A stretch of 64,000 nucleotides of DNA from CAZWBR01 sp964632305 (GTDB taxonomy: Bacteria; Bacteroidota; Bacteroidia; Bacteroidales; Prolixibacteraceae). Positions 29,794 to 39,272 of the stretch are shown in pieces. The DNA lies in assembly GCA_964632305.1 (NCBI GenBank), contig CAZWBR010000010.1, positions 26,415 through 90,414 on the forward strand, in the 5' to 3' direction. Numbering within the stretch: the stretch's first letter is position 1; every line of letters starts with the position of its first letter. A program made the translations under genes and the position numbers. The notes beneath the pieces are model-generated. The model had not been told where the DNA came from. It worked only from the letters and a program-made list of their open reading frames with translations, and did no database searches.

Positions 29794-32217
29794 TCAGATA
29801 TTTGAGACTTTTATCAGGTCGGCAAAGACACCGGCGGCGGTAACCGCGGCTCCTGCTCCATACCCTTTAATCAGCATCGGATACTCGTTATAACGTTCGG
29901 TCGTCAGCAGCACAATGTTGTTGCTTCCTTCCAGATCGTAGAACGGATGACCCGGTCCAACAGCCTGAAGAGAGACAGCGGCCTTCCCTTCATCCATTAC
30001 TCCGACAAAACGCCATTTTTTCTTTTCTTTCTCCAATATTGCCCTTTCCTGTTCAAATTTTTCGTCCAATTCGGCGATGCTATTCCAAAAATCTTCTACC
30101 GAGGAGTTGAAATATTTATCCGGGATAAAAGAGTTTTTGATTACATCTTCCTGTTCGATTCGGTAGCCTGATTCACGGGCCAGAATGACCAGTTTTCGGA
30201 TTACGTCGACTCCGCTCAGATCGATTCGCGGATCGGGTTCGGAATACCCTTTTTCTTTGGCTAAACGGATAGCCTTGCTAAGGGGGATATCTTTACTCAA
30301 GGTGTTGAAAATGAAATTGAGGGTTCCGGAGAGTACGGCTTCGATTTTTAAGATCCGGTCGCCCGAACGGCGCAGGTCGTTAATGGTTGATATTAATGGC
30401 AATCCGGCGCCTACGTTGGTTTCGAACAGAAACTTGACCCCATTTTTAGCGGCCATGTCTTTAAGTTCTTGGTAACGTTCATATTCCGAGGAGGCGGCTA
30501 CTTTATTGGCGGCCACGATCGAGATATAATTTGCCAGGACGGTTTTATAATGGCTGGCAACAGCATGATCGGCAGTACAATCGACAAATACAGAGTTGAA
30601 CATGTTCATCCCGATCATGGTTTGACAGAACTTGCTGATGTCTGATTTTTCCTCTGCTTGCTCTAGCATGTTTTTAATATTTTCGGGATCGAGTCCTTCG
30701 CGGTCGAAGATCATTTTTCGTGAGTTCGCCACTCCGGCGATGCAGAGTTTCAGTCGCAACTCCTTCTTTAGTTTTTCCTGCTGATGGCTGATCTGGCTAA
30801 TCAGATCGCGTCCTACAGTGCCGATTCCCACCAGGAAGATGTTAAGTTCGATGAATGGGGAAAGGAAGAAGGATTCATGGACCACATTCAGGGTTTTGCG
30901 CAGGTCGCTGTTTTTGACCACCCAGGAGATGTTTTGTTCAGATGCACCTTGGGCAATAGCAACCACGTTGATTCCGTTCTTTCCGATAGTATAAAACAGT
31001 TTACCGGCTATCCCAGCGGAGTGTTTCATATTTTCGCCAACGATGGCCACGATGCAGAGGTCGTTTTCGAGCGATACTTTATTGATTCGTCCGGAGGCAA
31101 TCTCCCGATCAAATTCTTTATTGATCGCTTCGGTGGCGTTAGCTGCAAATTTGGAATCGATGGCAAAACTGATTGAATTTTCGGAGGAGGCCTGCGAGAT
31201 CAGGATCACATTAATCTCTTCTTTGGCCAGCGCTCCAAATAGTCGCATGGAAATGCCGGTCACACCCACCATACCCAAACCCTGTACAGTGAATAACGTA
31301 ATCCCAGAGATGGAGGATATCCCCTTGATCGGGTGTTCTATACTCATGGATTCCGACTGGCAAATCAGCGTTCCTTCATGGTCAGGGTTCATTGTGTTTT
31401 TAATCTGAACAGGGATCGCTTTTTGGTAAACGGGCAGGATGGTCGGGGGATAGATGACTTTTGCCCCGAAGTGAGAGAGTTCCATGGCTTCGGAGTAGGT
31501 GAGCATGGGAATGGTATAAGCCTTGCTGATGACTCTCGGATCGGCAGTCATAAAACCATCGACATCGGTCCAGATTTCAAGTTTTTCAACATTCAATGCA
31601 GCTGCGAAGAGGGCAGCGGTATAGTCGGAGCCACCGCGTCCCAGGGTAGTGATGGTTCCATCGTAGGCCGAGGAGATAAAACCGGGCGCCACGGCCACTC
31701 CCTTGAATTTGCCGTAAGCTTCCTTAATCTGTTTATAGGTGAGTTCCAGATCGACATTGGCCCGTCCGAAATTACGGTCGGTACGGATCAGGGAAGTGCT
31801 GTCGATCAGAGGAATGTTCAGATAGAGGCTGATTAATAGTGAGGAGAGTCTCTCGCCGAAGCTGAGGATTTTGTCCAGTGTTTTGGGGGTTAATTCTCCG
31901 ATCAGGTTCACCCCTTGTATGATTTTATCGAGGTCGTCGAATAAGGGTTGCATAGCCTGTAACGGTTGTGTCACGGCGTTTTTTTCGAACAGATCTTTGA
32001 CTATATTTTCATGACGTTTGCGGATGGCTGTCAATTCTTCGGCAAATTCTTTCCCCGCTGCAGCAGCAGTGGCGGCATTTACCAATTGGTCCGTGATACC
32101 TCCGAGAGCGCTTACGACAATGATGATGCCGGTTTTTTGACCCTGAACGATATTTCTTATTTTTCTTACATTTTCTTCAGAACCTACGGATGTTCCTCCG
32201 AATTTTAATATTTTCAT
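29794..32217 (-). CDS. thrA: Bifunctional aspartokinase/homoserine dehydrogenase I
   Basis: First and third committed steps of threonine and methionine synthesis. The 807-residue fusion begins with the kinase (KFGGTSVGSEENV, residues 5-17; TLGRGGSDYTAALFA near 200), has two ACT domains between about 305 and 455 (TVQGLGMVGVTGISMRLF, VAIVGENMKHSAGIAGKLF), and ends with the homoserine dehydrogenase part (FLVGIGTVGRDLISQI as NAD-binding GxGxxG, AANKVAA, GLPLISTINDLRRSGDRI). This matches E. coli ThrA in order and length (820). The start MKILKFGG is standard. It heads the minus-strand operon, 105 bases past recA's stop; no leader peptide with Thr codons was seen. Confidence 0.96.
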   Translation of the reverse strand: MKILKFGGTSVGSEENVRKIRNIVQGQKTGIIIVVSALGGITDQLVNAATAAAAGKEFAEELTAIRKRHENIVKDLFEKNAVTQPLQAMQPLFDDLDKIIQGVNLIGELTPKTLDKILSFGERLSSLLISLYLNIPLIDSTSLIRTDRNFGRANVDLELTYKQIKEAYGKFKGVAVAPGFISSAYDGTITTLGRGGSDYTAALFAAALNVEKLEIWTDVDGFMTADPRVISKAYTIPMLTYSEAMELSHFGAKVIYPPTILPVYQKAIPVQIKNTMNPDHEGTLICQSESMSIEHPIKGISSISGITLFTVQGLGMVGVTGISMRLFGALAKEEINVILISQASSENSISFAIDSKFAANATEAINKEFDREIASGRINKVSLENDLCIVAIVGENMKHSAGIAGKLFYTIGKNGINVVAIAQGASEQNISWVVKNSDLRKTLNVVHESFFLSPFIELNIFLVGIGTVGRDLISQISHQQEKLKKELRLKLCIAGVANSRKMIFDREGLDPENIKNMLEQAEEKSDISKFCQTMIGMNMFNSVFVDCTADHAVASHYKTVLANYISIVAANKVAASSEYERYQELKDMAAKNGVKFLFETNVGAGLPLISTINDLRRSGDRILKIEAVLSGTLNFIFNTLSKDIPLSKAIRLAKEKGYSEPDPRIDLSGVDVIRKLVILARESGYRIEQEDVIKNSFIPDKYFNSSVEDFWNSIAELDEKFEQERAILEKEKKKWRFVGVMDEGKAAVSLQAVGPGHPFYDLEGSNNIVLLTTERYNEYPMLIKGYGAGAAVTAAGVFADLIKVSNI

Positions 32218-32267
32218 AGGGTTTTAATTAAAAATTATCAATCTGTTCTCTTTACAAAAGTTCAAAA

Positions 32268-32304
32268 AAAATCTGAACCGATACGTTTACGGCCCAGATT
32301 TCTT
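32268..32304 (-). terminator. Terminator of recA
   Basis: AAATCTG and CCG pair with CGG and CAGATTT (10 of 12) across a 9-base loop; on the minus strand T7 follows. Placed 20 bases past the recA stop and about 50 bases before the thrA start. Confidence 0.7.
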
Positions 32305-32322
32305 TAAAATATCACGTTAAAT

Positions 32323-33348
32323 TTAACTTTCGATGGCTGGTGAATAGCTATCCGTGATTTTCTTTTCGAGTTCTTCGGCCAATTCGGGATTGTCTTTGAG
32401 TAACGTTCGAACGCTTTCCCGTCCTTGTCCAAGTTTAGTGTCGCCATAACTGAACCACGATCCACTTTTCTTAATGATGTTCAATTCAACGCCCAAATCG
32501 ACGATTTCCCCTGTTTTGGAGATTCCCTCGCCGTACATGATATCGAATTCAGCTTTGCGGAAGGGGGGAGCAATCTTGTTTTTTACGATTTTTACGCGGG
32601 TATGGCTTCCCTGCACCTCTTCTCCATCTTTCAGTTGGCCGATACGGCGGATATCGATACGGACCGAGGCATAGAATTTTAGAGCGTTACCACCGGTCGT
32701 CGTTTCGGGGTTTCCGAACATAACCCCTATTTTCTCGCGTAACTGGTTGATAAAGATGCAGCAGGTTCTTGTTTTGCTGATGTTGGCGGTCAGTTTTCGG
32801 AGGGCTTGTGACATCAGTCGGGCCTGAAGACCCATTTTCGAGTCACCCATTTCCCCTTCGATTTCTGCCTTTGGGGTTAATGCCGCAACGGAGTCGATGA
32901 CGATGATGTCGATGGCCCCGGAGCGGATCAGATTATCGGCAATTTCGAGAGCCTGTTCGCCGTTGTCGGGTTGGGAGATCAACAGTTCATCGATGTTGAC
33001 CCCTAATTTTTTTGCATAGAACGGATCGAAGGCGTGTTCAGCATCGATAATGGCAGCTATACCACCCTGTTTTTGTGATTCGGCTATTGCATGGATCGCG
33101 AGGGTTGTTTTCCCGGACGATTCAGGGCCAAAAATTTCGATGACCCTACCCTTGGGATAGCCACCGATGCCGAGGGCCAGGTCGAGGGCTATGGAACCGG
33201 AAGGGATAGCCGGAACATCTTCGACTGGTTTGTCGCCCATTCGCATGATCGAACCTTTGCCATAGCTCTTTTCGATCTTATCCATTGTCAATTGCAGCGC
33301 TTTTAGCTTTTCGAGATTTGCTGTCTTCTGCTGTTCTTCTTTTGCCAT
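32323..33348 (-). CDS. recA: Recombinase RecA
   Basis: Homologous recombination and SOS co-protease, 341 residues (usual 340-350). Walker A is GPESSGKTT near residue 70-78, the L1/L2 DNA-binding loops are visible around GDSKMGLQARLMSQALRKL and NQLREKIGVMFGNPETTTGG, and LDLALGIGGYPKGRVIEI and GKGSIMRMGD are typical of the N-terminus. It lies 14 bases after bcp, so the two are probably co-transcribed from a promoter at 33853-33860. No SOS box was recognisable; bacteria of this phylum generally lack a classical LexA box in a known form. Confidence 0.98.
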   Translation of the reverse strand: MAKEEQQKTANLEKLKALQLTMDKIEKSYGKGSIMRMGDKPVEDVPAIPSGSIALDLALGIGGYPKGRVIEIFGPESSGKTTLAIHAIAESQKQGGIAAIIDAEHAFDPFYAKKLGVNIDELLISQPDNGEQALEIADNLIRSGAIDIIVIDSVAALTPKAEIEGEMGDSKMGLQARLMSQALRKLTANISKTRTCCIFINQLREKIGVMFGNPETTTGGNALKFYASVRIDIRRIGQLKDGEEVQGSHTRVKIVKNKIAPPFRKAEFDIMYGEGISKTGEIVDLGVELNIIKKSGSWFSYGDTKLGQGRESVRTLLKDNPELAEELEKKITDSYSPAIES

Positions 33349-33362
33349 ATTAATATTCTAAC

Positions 33363-33827
33363 TTAAATTTTCAATTCTTTGACCAATTGGTTGGTATGTT
33401 CTTTCGTATCTACTTTTTCGAAGATTTTTTCGATAATCCCCTTTTCGTTGATCACGAAAGTTTTCCGCAATACCCCCATGTAGGTTTTCCCATAATTTTT
33501 CTTTTCGCCCCAAGCCCCGTAAACCTGGAGGATATCCTTTTCGGTGTCGGCGATCAGGTTGAAGCGAAGCCCGAATTTTTCGATGAATTTCTGGTGAGAG
33601 TTTTCACTGTCGGGGCTGATCCCAATCACGTCATAACCCTTTGAGAGCCAAAATTCATAATTGTCATTCAGGTTGCAGGCTTCTGCCGTACAGCCAGGGG
33701 TGTTATCTTTGGGGTAAAAATAGAGAATTAACTTCTTCCCGCGATAATCTTCGAGAGAAATAGTTGTTCCATTTTGATTTTTTCCCTGAAAGGAGGGAGC
33801 CTGGTCACCTTCAACTAAATGTTTCAT
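33363..33827 (-). CDS. bcp: Thioredoxin-dependent peroxiredoxin, Bcp/PrxQ type
   Basis: Reduces hydrogen peroxide and organic peroxides in the cytoplasm. The 154-residue chain has the PrxQ motif NTPGCTAEACNLND with peroxidatic Cys and the resolving Cys five residues later (CTAEAC), and WGEKKNYGKTYMGVLRKTFVI near the end. The two ATGs are 6 bases apart; the second (33827, MKHLVEG) is taken. It is the first gene of the bcp-recA pair, and it is divergent from the SPOR-domain gene at 33981. Confidence 0.93.
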   Translation of the reverse strand: MKHLVEGDQAPSFQGKNQNGTTISLEDYRGKKLILYFYPKDNTPGCTAEACNLNDNYEFWLSKGYDVIGISPDSENSHQKFIEKFGLRFNLIADTEKDILQVYGAWGEKKNYGKTYMGVLRKTFVINEKGIIEKIFEKVDTKEHTNQLVKELKI

Positions 33828-33852
33828 AATCAATTTTATTTAGTCTGTTAAA

Positions 33853-33860
33853 CAAATATA
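33853..33860 (-). promoter_or_regulatory. Bacteroidota -7 box for bcp-recA
   Basis: TATATTTG on the minus strand, exact to TAnnTTTG, 25 bases before the bcp start. No -33 element stands out. Confidence 0.5.
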
Positions 33861-33980
33861 GCTTAAAATTCTTTATTCTATTTATCCGTAATAACACAAA
33901 AAACTTAATAATTCCTATTCCGGTATGAAAAATTATCAAAATGATTACTTTTATGACTGTTTAATTATTCGATAGAGATC

Positions 33981-35321
33981 ATGAAGTTAATAGGTATCAT
34001 TTTAAATTGTTTTTTGGTTTTTTCTTTTTTGGTTGTTTTTTCCGGGACGGTTTCCGGACAGGAAAGAATGGGGAACGAGTCCCTTGCATTGGAATATTTT
34101 AATCAGGGGGATTTTGAAAAGGCTTTGCCCTTATTTGCACAGTTGATCCGAAATAATCCTGATGACGCGATGTATAATTATTATTACGGGGTGTCGTTAG
34201 TGAAGAACAATATATTTGAGACAGCGGCCAAAGAGACGTTGTTAAATGCGATTGTAGATAAGACTCCTGTCAATGCCAATTTTTACATAGGCAACTATTT
34301 TCATGCGTTGGAAAATTGGCAGGAAGCGCTTGATTTTTATGAACGTTATGATGGAATGGGAAATCGACAGGAGCGGAAAGCCTTACAGTTGGATTATTAT
34401 GTGGATCTATGCAAGAAGAAGGTCAATCCTTTTGAGGTAAAGACAGCCTCGAATCAGCGGGCGATTTTTACGGATACCATCAAAAAGATCACGGTTCAAC
34501 CGGATGAGATGAATTTTCTGATTCCTGAAGAGTTAAAAAAAGTGTGGTTCAATTTGCAGATCAATGATGTGTTGGTTTATCACACGATGGATGATTTCAG
34601 GAGCGAGGCTGGTAAGGTTCTTTTCACCAAGGCTTGGGTTTTAACAGGCCAGAATGATTCAATTGTGTCGGTTACCGACTCTTTAAGGAATGAACATGAA
34701 AAGACGGTCAGAGTAAGTACCCGTTTGGAGTTGGTTCAGCAAATCGTAGAGAAGGAACAGACATCGTATCAGTTGTTGCGTGATCGGGAAAAGCTATTGG
34801 AACAGGCGCGGGCCAAAGAAAGCAGTTGGTGGGAAAAAGCGGGAACCGCGGCGGTCAATGAATTTAAGATCGAGCTTCAGAAAAAAGAGGAGGCGCGGAA
34901 TGCTATGCTGCAACAGGTTGTAAAAACAGAAGAAGCTAAGGTTTTAACGGTGGTAAACGAGGTTCCGCCGCAAGCTGAATATATCAATGCTCCGACGGTG
35001 CCAGCACAGGTGGTCAAGGTGTCGGATTCAGCAGAAAAGATTGTTTACAAGGTACAGATCGGTTCATTTAAGAATGGGGTGCAAACTCAGACCTTTAAGA
35101 ACCTCTACACCAAACTATCGAAACTGCGCAAGATAGATCAATACACAGATGAAAAAAAATACGAGATTTTCACTGTAGGTAGTTTCAATAATTATAGGGA
35201 TGTTCAAGTATTAAAAGATCAACTAATTCTTGAAGGGGCCAAAGGGGCGTTTATTTTAGCTTTTAAGGACGGCGTGAAAATTCCGGTAAAAGATGCCCTT
35301 AAATTGACAGGAGAGGAATAA
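33981..35321 (+). CDS. Exported TPR and SPOR-domain protein
   Basis: A 446-residue exported protein with signal peptide to about 26 (SGTVSGQ). Residues 30-140 hold two or three TPR-like helical repeats (ALEYFNQGDFEKALPLFAQL, DDAMYNYYYGVSLVKNN, WQEALDFYERY). A helical stretch with high charge (about 250-320) follows, probably a coiled coil. The last 85 residues (VYKVQIGSFKNGVQTQTFKN to ILAFKDGVKI) form a SPOR domain, which binds denuded peptidoglycan at septa. This suggests a role in cell envelope or division. It is followed by the clpS gene after 127 bases. Confidence 0.82.
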   Translation: MKLIGIILNCFLVFSFLVVFSGTVSGQERMGNESLALEYFNQGDFEKALPLFAQLIRNNPDDAMYNYYYGVSLVKNNIFETAAKETLLNAIVDKTPVNANFYIGNYFHALENWQEALDFYERYDGMGNRQERKALQLDYYVDLCKKKVNPFEVKTASNQRAIFTDTIKKITVQPDEMNFLIPEELKKVWFNLQINDVLVYHTMDDFRSEAGKVLFTKAWVLTGQNDSIVSVTDSLRNEHEKTVRVSTRLELVQQIVEKEQTSYQLLRDREKLLEQARAKESSWWEKAGTAAVNEFKIELQKKEEARNAMLQQVVKTEEAKVLTVVNEVPPQAEYINAPTVPAQVVKVSDSAEKIVYKVQIGSFKNGVQTQTFKNLYTKLSKLRKIDQYTDEKKYEIFTVGSFNNYRDVQVLKDQLILEGAKGAFILAFKDGVKIPVKDALKLTGEE

Positions 35322-35448
35322 TGTTTTTTGATAAAAAAGTAATATATTGTTGATTTTAAAAAGGTGGTTCACGAGGGGAGGGCGGTTGTAGCCAAAAAAT
35401 GGCGTGACCGTGCGGAGTGACCGGGACCAAAAGAGAAGGAGAAAAGGG

Positions 35449-35724
35449 ATGAATACGGAAAAATCGTTGAGCAATAAAGGATTAGCTGATGATGGGATTG
35501 GCGGTGATTATCGCTTGGTACTCTACAACGACGATTACCATACCTTTGATTATGTGATTGATGCGTTGGTTGATATTTGTAAGATGGATCCGATCCAAGC
35601 AACTCAGTGTACCTATCTTGTTCATTATAAGGAGAAGTGTGATGTCAAACAGGGATCCAAGGATTTTCTCTTACCGATGAGAAGAGCCTTTGCTCAGAGA
35701 GATTTAAAGGCTGTGATCGAATAA
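35449..35724 (+). CDS. clpS: ATP-dependent Clp protease adaptor ClpS
   Basis: N-end-rule adaptor that hands substrates to ClpAP/ClpCP. The 91-residue chain has the conserved core YRLVLYNDDYHTFDYVIDAL with the Asn-Asp pair and hydrophobic pocket residues, and the distal HYKEKCDVKQG typical of ClpS. The start at 35449 is supported by a purine-rich AGAAGGAGAAAAGGG just upstream, unusual in this genome; the longer frame (from 35404) begins in a GC-biased spacer. It is 13 bases before the NfeD gene, likely in one operon with NfeD and FloA. Confidence 0.88.
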   Translation: MNTEKSLSNKGLADDGIGGDYRLVLYNDDYHTFDYVIDALVDICKMDPIQATQCTYLVHYKEKCDVKQGSKDFLLPMRRAFAQRDLKAVIE

Positions 35725-35737
35725 AATTATAATCAAT

Positions 35738-36205
35738 ATGACCATTCTGATTATTCTGGTGCTGATTTTGTTGGGGATATTGCTGCTTTTGATTGAGTTT
35801 GCCGTGATCCCTGGTTTTACCATTTTCGGAGTGGGAGGGATAGTTCTCCTTGGATACAGTGTATATCTTGCCTTTGTTCATTACGGAGCTTGGGCCGGAG
35901 TCATTACTTTATTGTTTTTAGTCACCATTATTCCAATGCTTTTTTTCCGGTTTCTAAGAAGTAAAGCTGGCAGAAAGATGCAGTTAGACTCTGTGATTGA
36001 GGGTAAAGTCAATACACTTGAGACGGAAAAATTCCATGTTGGGGACCGTGGCCGGGCGATCGGGCGGTTAGCGCCGATGGGGAAGATTGAGATAAACGGA
36101 ATGGTATTAGAGGGAAAGTCGACCGGAGAATATATTAACGAAGGATCGATGGTTGAGGTGGTTAAAATTGCTGATAATCATATAATTGTTAAACAAATAC
36201 TTTAA
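35738..36205 (+). CDS. NfeD family membrane protein
   Basis: A 155-residue protein with three or so N-terminal hydrophobic helices (ILIILVLILLGILLLLIEFA, then PGFTIFGVGGIVLLGYSVYL and IITLLFLVTIIPMLFFRF, in order) and a C-terminal OB-fold (GDRGRAIGRLAPMGKIEING to HIIVKQIL). This is the short NfeD form that partners with flotillin-like FloA in membrane microdomains, and indeed FloA is encoded 3 bases downstream. No protease domain is attached. Function is inferred from the pairing. Confidence 0.88.
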   Translation: MTILIILVLILLGILLLLIEFAVIPGFTIFGVGGIVLLGYSVYLAFVHYGAWAGVITLLFLVTIIPMLFFRFLRSKAGRKMQLDSVIEGKVNTLETEKFHVGDRGRAIGRLAPMGKIEINGMVLEGKSTGEYINEGSMVEVVKIADNHIIVKQIL

Positions 36206-36208
36206 AAG

Positions 36209-37192
36209 ATGATTGTACCGAATACTATTGGAATTTTAATCGCCGTCTTGGTCGGATTAGTCCTGTTTCTCTATTTTATTCCTATTGGTTTATGGTTTTC
36301 GGCCCTGGTGTCGGGAGTCAGGATATCGTTGATGCAGTTATTCCTGATGCGTTTTCGTAAGGTTCCCCCTGGAATTATTGCCCGTGCGATGATAGAAGCC
36401 CATAAGGCTGGTTTGGAGGGGATTAAGCGCGATCAGTTGGAGGCACACTATTTGGCCGGAGGACATGTCGAAAGTGTTGTTCATGCCCTGGTATCTGCCG
36501 AGAAAGCCAATATTCCCTTGACATTTAACATGGCTACTGCGATCGATTTGGCCGGACGTGATGTGTTTCACGCCGTTCAGATGTCGGTCAACCCTAAGGT
36601 AATCGATACTCCGCCGGTTTCGGCAGTGGCTAAGGATGGGATACAGTTGATCTGTAAGGCCAGAGTCACGGTTAGGGCAAACATACGCCAATTGGTTGGT
36701 GGAGCTGGTGAAGAGACAGTTTTGGCTCGTGTAGGCGAAGGCATTGTTTCTTCAATTGGTTCTTCTATTTCACACAAAGAGGTTCTGGAAAATCCTGATT
36801 CCATTTCTAAGGTAGTGCTGCAAAAAGGATTGGATGCCGGTACTGCCTTTGAGATACTTTCTATTGATATTGCAGATATTGATATTGGTAAGAATATTGG
36901 TGCTGTTCTTCAGATGGATCAGGCTGAAGCAGATAAAAATATTGCCCAGGCAAGAGCTGAGGAGCGAAGGGCCATGGCGGTAGCGTTGGAGCAGGAGATG
37001 AAAGCGAAGGCTCAGGAAGCAAGGGCTAAGGTGATTGAAGCTGAGGCCCAAGTTCCGCTGGCGATGGCAGAAGCCTTTCGTTCCGGGAATTTAGGGATTA
37101 TGGATTATATGAAATATAAAAACATAAGTGCTGATACTGCCATGCGTGATGCTATTGCGAAGGATGGTGGAGCGGCTCCTGAAAACAAGTAA
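36209..37192 (+). CDS. floA: Flotillin-like protein FloA
   Basis: A 327-residue UPF0365/YqfA-type protein. An N-terminal hydrophobic hairpin or re-entrant segment (about 8-40, LIAVLVGLVLFLYFIP then SGVRIS) is followed by an SPFH-like domain (VPPGIIARAMIEAHKAG, DLAGRDVFHAVQMSVNPKV, VARVGEGIVSS-type strand-helix) and a long Ala/Glu/Lys-rich coiled coil (about 235-300, QMDQAEADKNIAQARAEERR and on). FloA organises membrane microdomains. It follows NfeD by three bases, so the pair is one unit. Confidence 0.93.
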   Translation: MIVPNTIGILIAVLVGLVLFLYFIPIGLWFSALVSGVRISLMQLFLMRFRKVPPGIIARAMIEAHKAGLEGIKRDQLEAHYLAGGHVESVVHALVSAEKANIPLTFNMATAIDLAGRDVFHAVQMSVNPKVIDTPPVSAVAKDGIQLICKARVTVRANIRQLVGGAGEETVLARVGEGIVSSIGSSISHKEVLENPDSISKVVLQKGLDAGTAFEILSIDIADIDIGKNIGAVLQMDQAEADKNIAQARAEERRAMAVALEQEMKAKAQEARAKVIEAEAQVPLAMAEAFRSGNLGIMDYMKYKNISADTAMRDAIAKDGGAAPENK

Positions 37193-37211
37193 GAAAAGAT
37201 CGGGAAAAAAT

Positions 37212-37256
37212 AAAAAAGAGGCTAACCGGGAATTACTGGTAGCCTCTATTTTATTT
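37212..37256 (+). terminator. Terminator of the clpS-nfeD-floA operon
   Basis: GAGGCTA paired with TAGCCTC with an inner ACCGG/CTGGT pairing; TTTTATTTC follows. It is 25 bases past the floA stop and probably serves the convergent gene too. Confidence 0.75.
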
Positions 37257-37289
37257 CAGCAGGTTGTTAGTTACCCTTCAAATTTTTAT

Positions 37290-39272
37290 TTACTCTACAT
37301 TGATCTGGAACGGGCTTGCCGGTAGTCCCTCTTTATTAGATAAATTGGCAAAATCGGGGTTGTCGGCCCAGGCATAACGAACAGATTTAGGATTTACGAT
37401 TACATCGCTCCAAACAACAACTTCGTTATTTATAATCTCAACATTTGCCCATTCGTACTTTCCATTCTCACCGGCAATGGCAAAATGAGATAATTTTTCG
37501 CCGTTCCCGGAAACTAATCCACTCCCCACGTTATCGAATGAGATCACTATTTTGTTGCCGTCCCGACGGGCTGACTTACGTATCGGACCTGAAGTGACAA
37601 TTTCTTTTTCGCCATAAGAGATCTTTATAGCCTGCAGAGCAAGTCGTTCGCCTACCGGTTTTTTATTTCCGGGATGGATATCATTCCATTCGCCCAAATC
37701 AATGTTTATTCCTAAACCGGTGTTTGGCATACTCTCGGCAATTTCAAGTTGTATTTTTCTCATCTCGGCCCAATTGCTCTCCTCCGGCGAATAATTAACA
37801 TCCATATAGTTAGGTAGCTGGGCGATAAGGAAAGGCAGATTTCCCAATTGCCAGTGTTCGCGCCAATCTTTAATGATCGCCGGTAAAAGCTTGTTGTATG
37901 CCTGATAATTGTCGGCATTTGTTTCACCTTGATACCATAAAAATCCTCGTACTGCATAATTGGTATATGGGGCAATCATCCCGTTATATAAACCGGTAGG
38001 ACTATTTTGAGCTGAGACGGGAATAGCCATAGGGACTCCTCCTCCTGCAAAGCTTCTGCGTTGAGTAACTTCTCCAACTTTATAATACCAGTCACCTTTA
38101 AGATCGACGGTATCTCCTGCAGCCAGCAAGAAATAGGGCTTATCCGGAACAAAACCTCCCTTTCCGCCACTGTTTGTTACTCTGATCACAAACAGGTTCT
38201 TCCCAGTCTTTAAAACATCAGCGCCGATCTTATATTCTCGTTGAGGATATTCATACGTAGTATTTCCCACTTTTTGACCATTGATGTATAACTCATCAGC
38301 ATTCACAATTCGTCCCAGCTTGACCATAGCCTCTACGCCTGTCATTGATTTGGGAACATTAATTTCACGGCGGTACCAAACCACCCCATCTAAATTGCGA
38401 ATTCCCTGATCTTCCCAATAGCCGGGAATGTTGATTCGTTTCCAGTTTAGTGGCTGATAAGAAGGATCAAACCATTTTACCGGTCCGGCCAATCCTTTAT
38501 CCGGTTCTATTCTTGGTCCACGCGGCCCATTGTTGTTTCTTCCCGACTGTCGCATCTGTCGTGTCAGTCCGTTGACATACGCCGTATCCTGATTTTGTTT
38601 TACTGTTTTTAAAATATCCGGAAATTCCTTAAATCCTTCCTCACTGATCCAAGCTTCGATAGGGGTACCTCCGACGCAAGTATTGATAATACCCATTGGT
38701 ACATGGTATTTGTCGTATAATTTCTTGACGAAAAAATAACCAATCACTGTAAAATCCAACACTGTCTGCGGGTTGGCAGTCACCCACTTTATGTTAGGGA
38801 TATCTTCGATGGGGCCTGAAATCAAAGCTTTGTCAGGTACAAAAAACTGTCTGATTTCAGGGATATTTGCTTCGGCAATTTCTTTTGCATAGCGTTCAGC
38901 ATGGCGTCCCAAATAATGGGTCATATTCGACTGCCCGGAACATACCCATACATCGCCAATTAAAATATCATTCAGGACAATTTTATTGTTCCCTTTAATT
39001 ATCATCGAATAGGGACCTCCAGCTTTCATTGGATTCAATTTCACCATCCACTTTCCATCGTTACCGGTCTTAGCTGAATAATTCTTATTCATAAAGCTGA
39101 CCGTAACCTTCTCATTGGGGCTGGCCCACCCCCATACTTTAACCGTTTCGTCGCGCTGTAATACCATGCCATCACCAACGATACTCGGAAGAGTCACGTT
39201 GGCCCAAGCCGGGGCGGATACGAAAAAAAATATAATGGAAAGAATGCCTAATTTATTGGTTAAAAATCTCAT
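37290..39272 (-). CDS. Sialate O-acetylesterase-type carbohydrate esterase
   Basis: Exported SGNH-hydrolase-like protein of 660 residues that deacetylates sugar substrates. A signal peptide ends near PAWA (25). The catalytic domain begins VWVCSGQSNM (catalytic Ser, near residue 116), contains IGIINTCVGGTPIEAWIS, GFLWYQGETNADN, and ends NDIHPGNKKPVGERLA, where the His is the catalytic base. Between the SGQSNM and WYQGE segments, residues about 275-385 form an inserted galactose-binding-like beta domain (WEDQGIRNLDGVVWYRREI, GKNLFVIRVTNSGG). This insertion is frequent in Bacteroidota members. Substrate could be sialic acid or acetylated xylan/pectin; the GH51 gene 6 kb downstream favours plant polysaccharide. 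Confidence 0.83.
   Translation of the reverse strand: MRFLTNKLGILSIIFFFVSAPAWANVTLPSIVGDGMVLQRDETVKVWGWASPNEKVTVSFMNKNYSAKTGNDGKWMVKLNPMKAGGPYSMIIKGNNKIVLNDILIGDVWVCSGQSNMTHYLGRHAERYAKEIAEANIPEIRQFFVPDKALISGPIEDIPNIKWVTANPQTVLDFTVIGYFFVKKLYDKYHVPMGIINTCVGGTPIEAWISEEGFKEFPDILKTVKQNQDTAYVNGLTRQMRQSGRNNNGPRGPRIEPDKGLAGPVKWFDPSYQPLNWKRINIPGYWEDQGIRNLDGVVWYRREINVPKSMTGVEAMVKLGRIVNADELYINGQKVGNTTYEYPQREYKIGADVLKTGKNLFVIRVTNSGGKGGFVPDKPYFLLAAGDTVDLKGDWYYKVGEVTQRRSFAGGGVPMAIPVSAQNSPTGLYNGMIAPYTNYAVRGFLWYQGETNADNYQAYNKLLPAIIKDWREHWQLGNLPFLIAQLPNYMDVNYSPEESNWAEMRKIQLEIAESMPNTGLGINIDLGEWNDIHPGNKKPVGERLALQAIKISYGEKEIVTSGPIRKSARRDGNKIVISFDNVGSGLVSGNGEKLSHFAIAGENGKYEWANVEIINNEVVVWSDVIVNPKSVRYAWADNPDFANLSNKEGLPASPFQINVE

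Noticed and set aside
32218..32322. Threonine attenuator leader peptide upstream of thrA
   Set aside because: No short ORF rich in Thr or Ile codons; the hairpin there fits the recA terminator.
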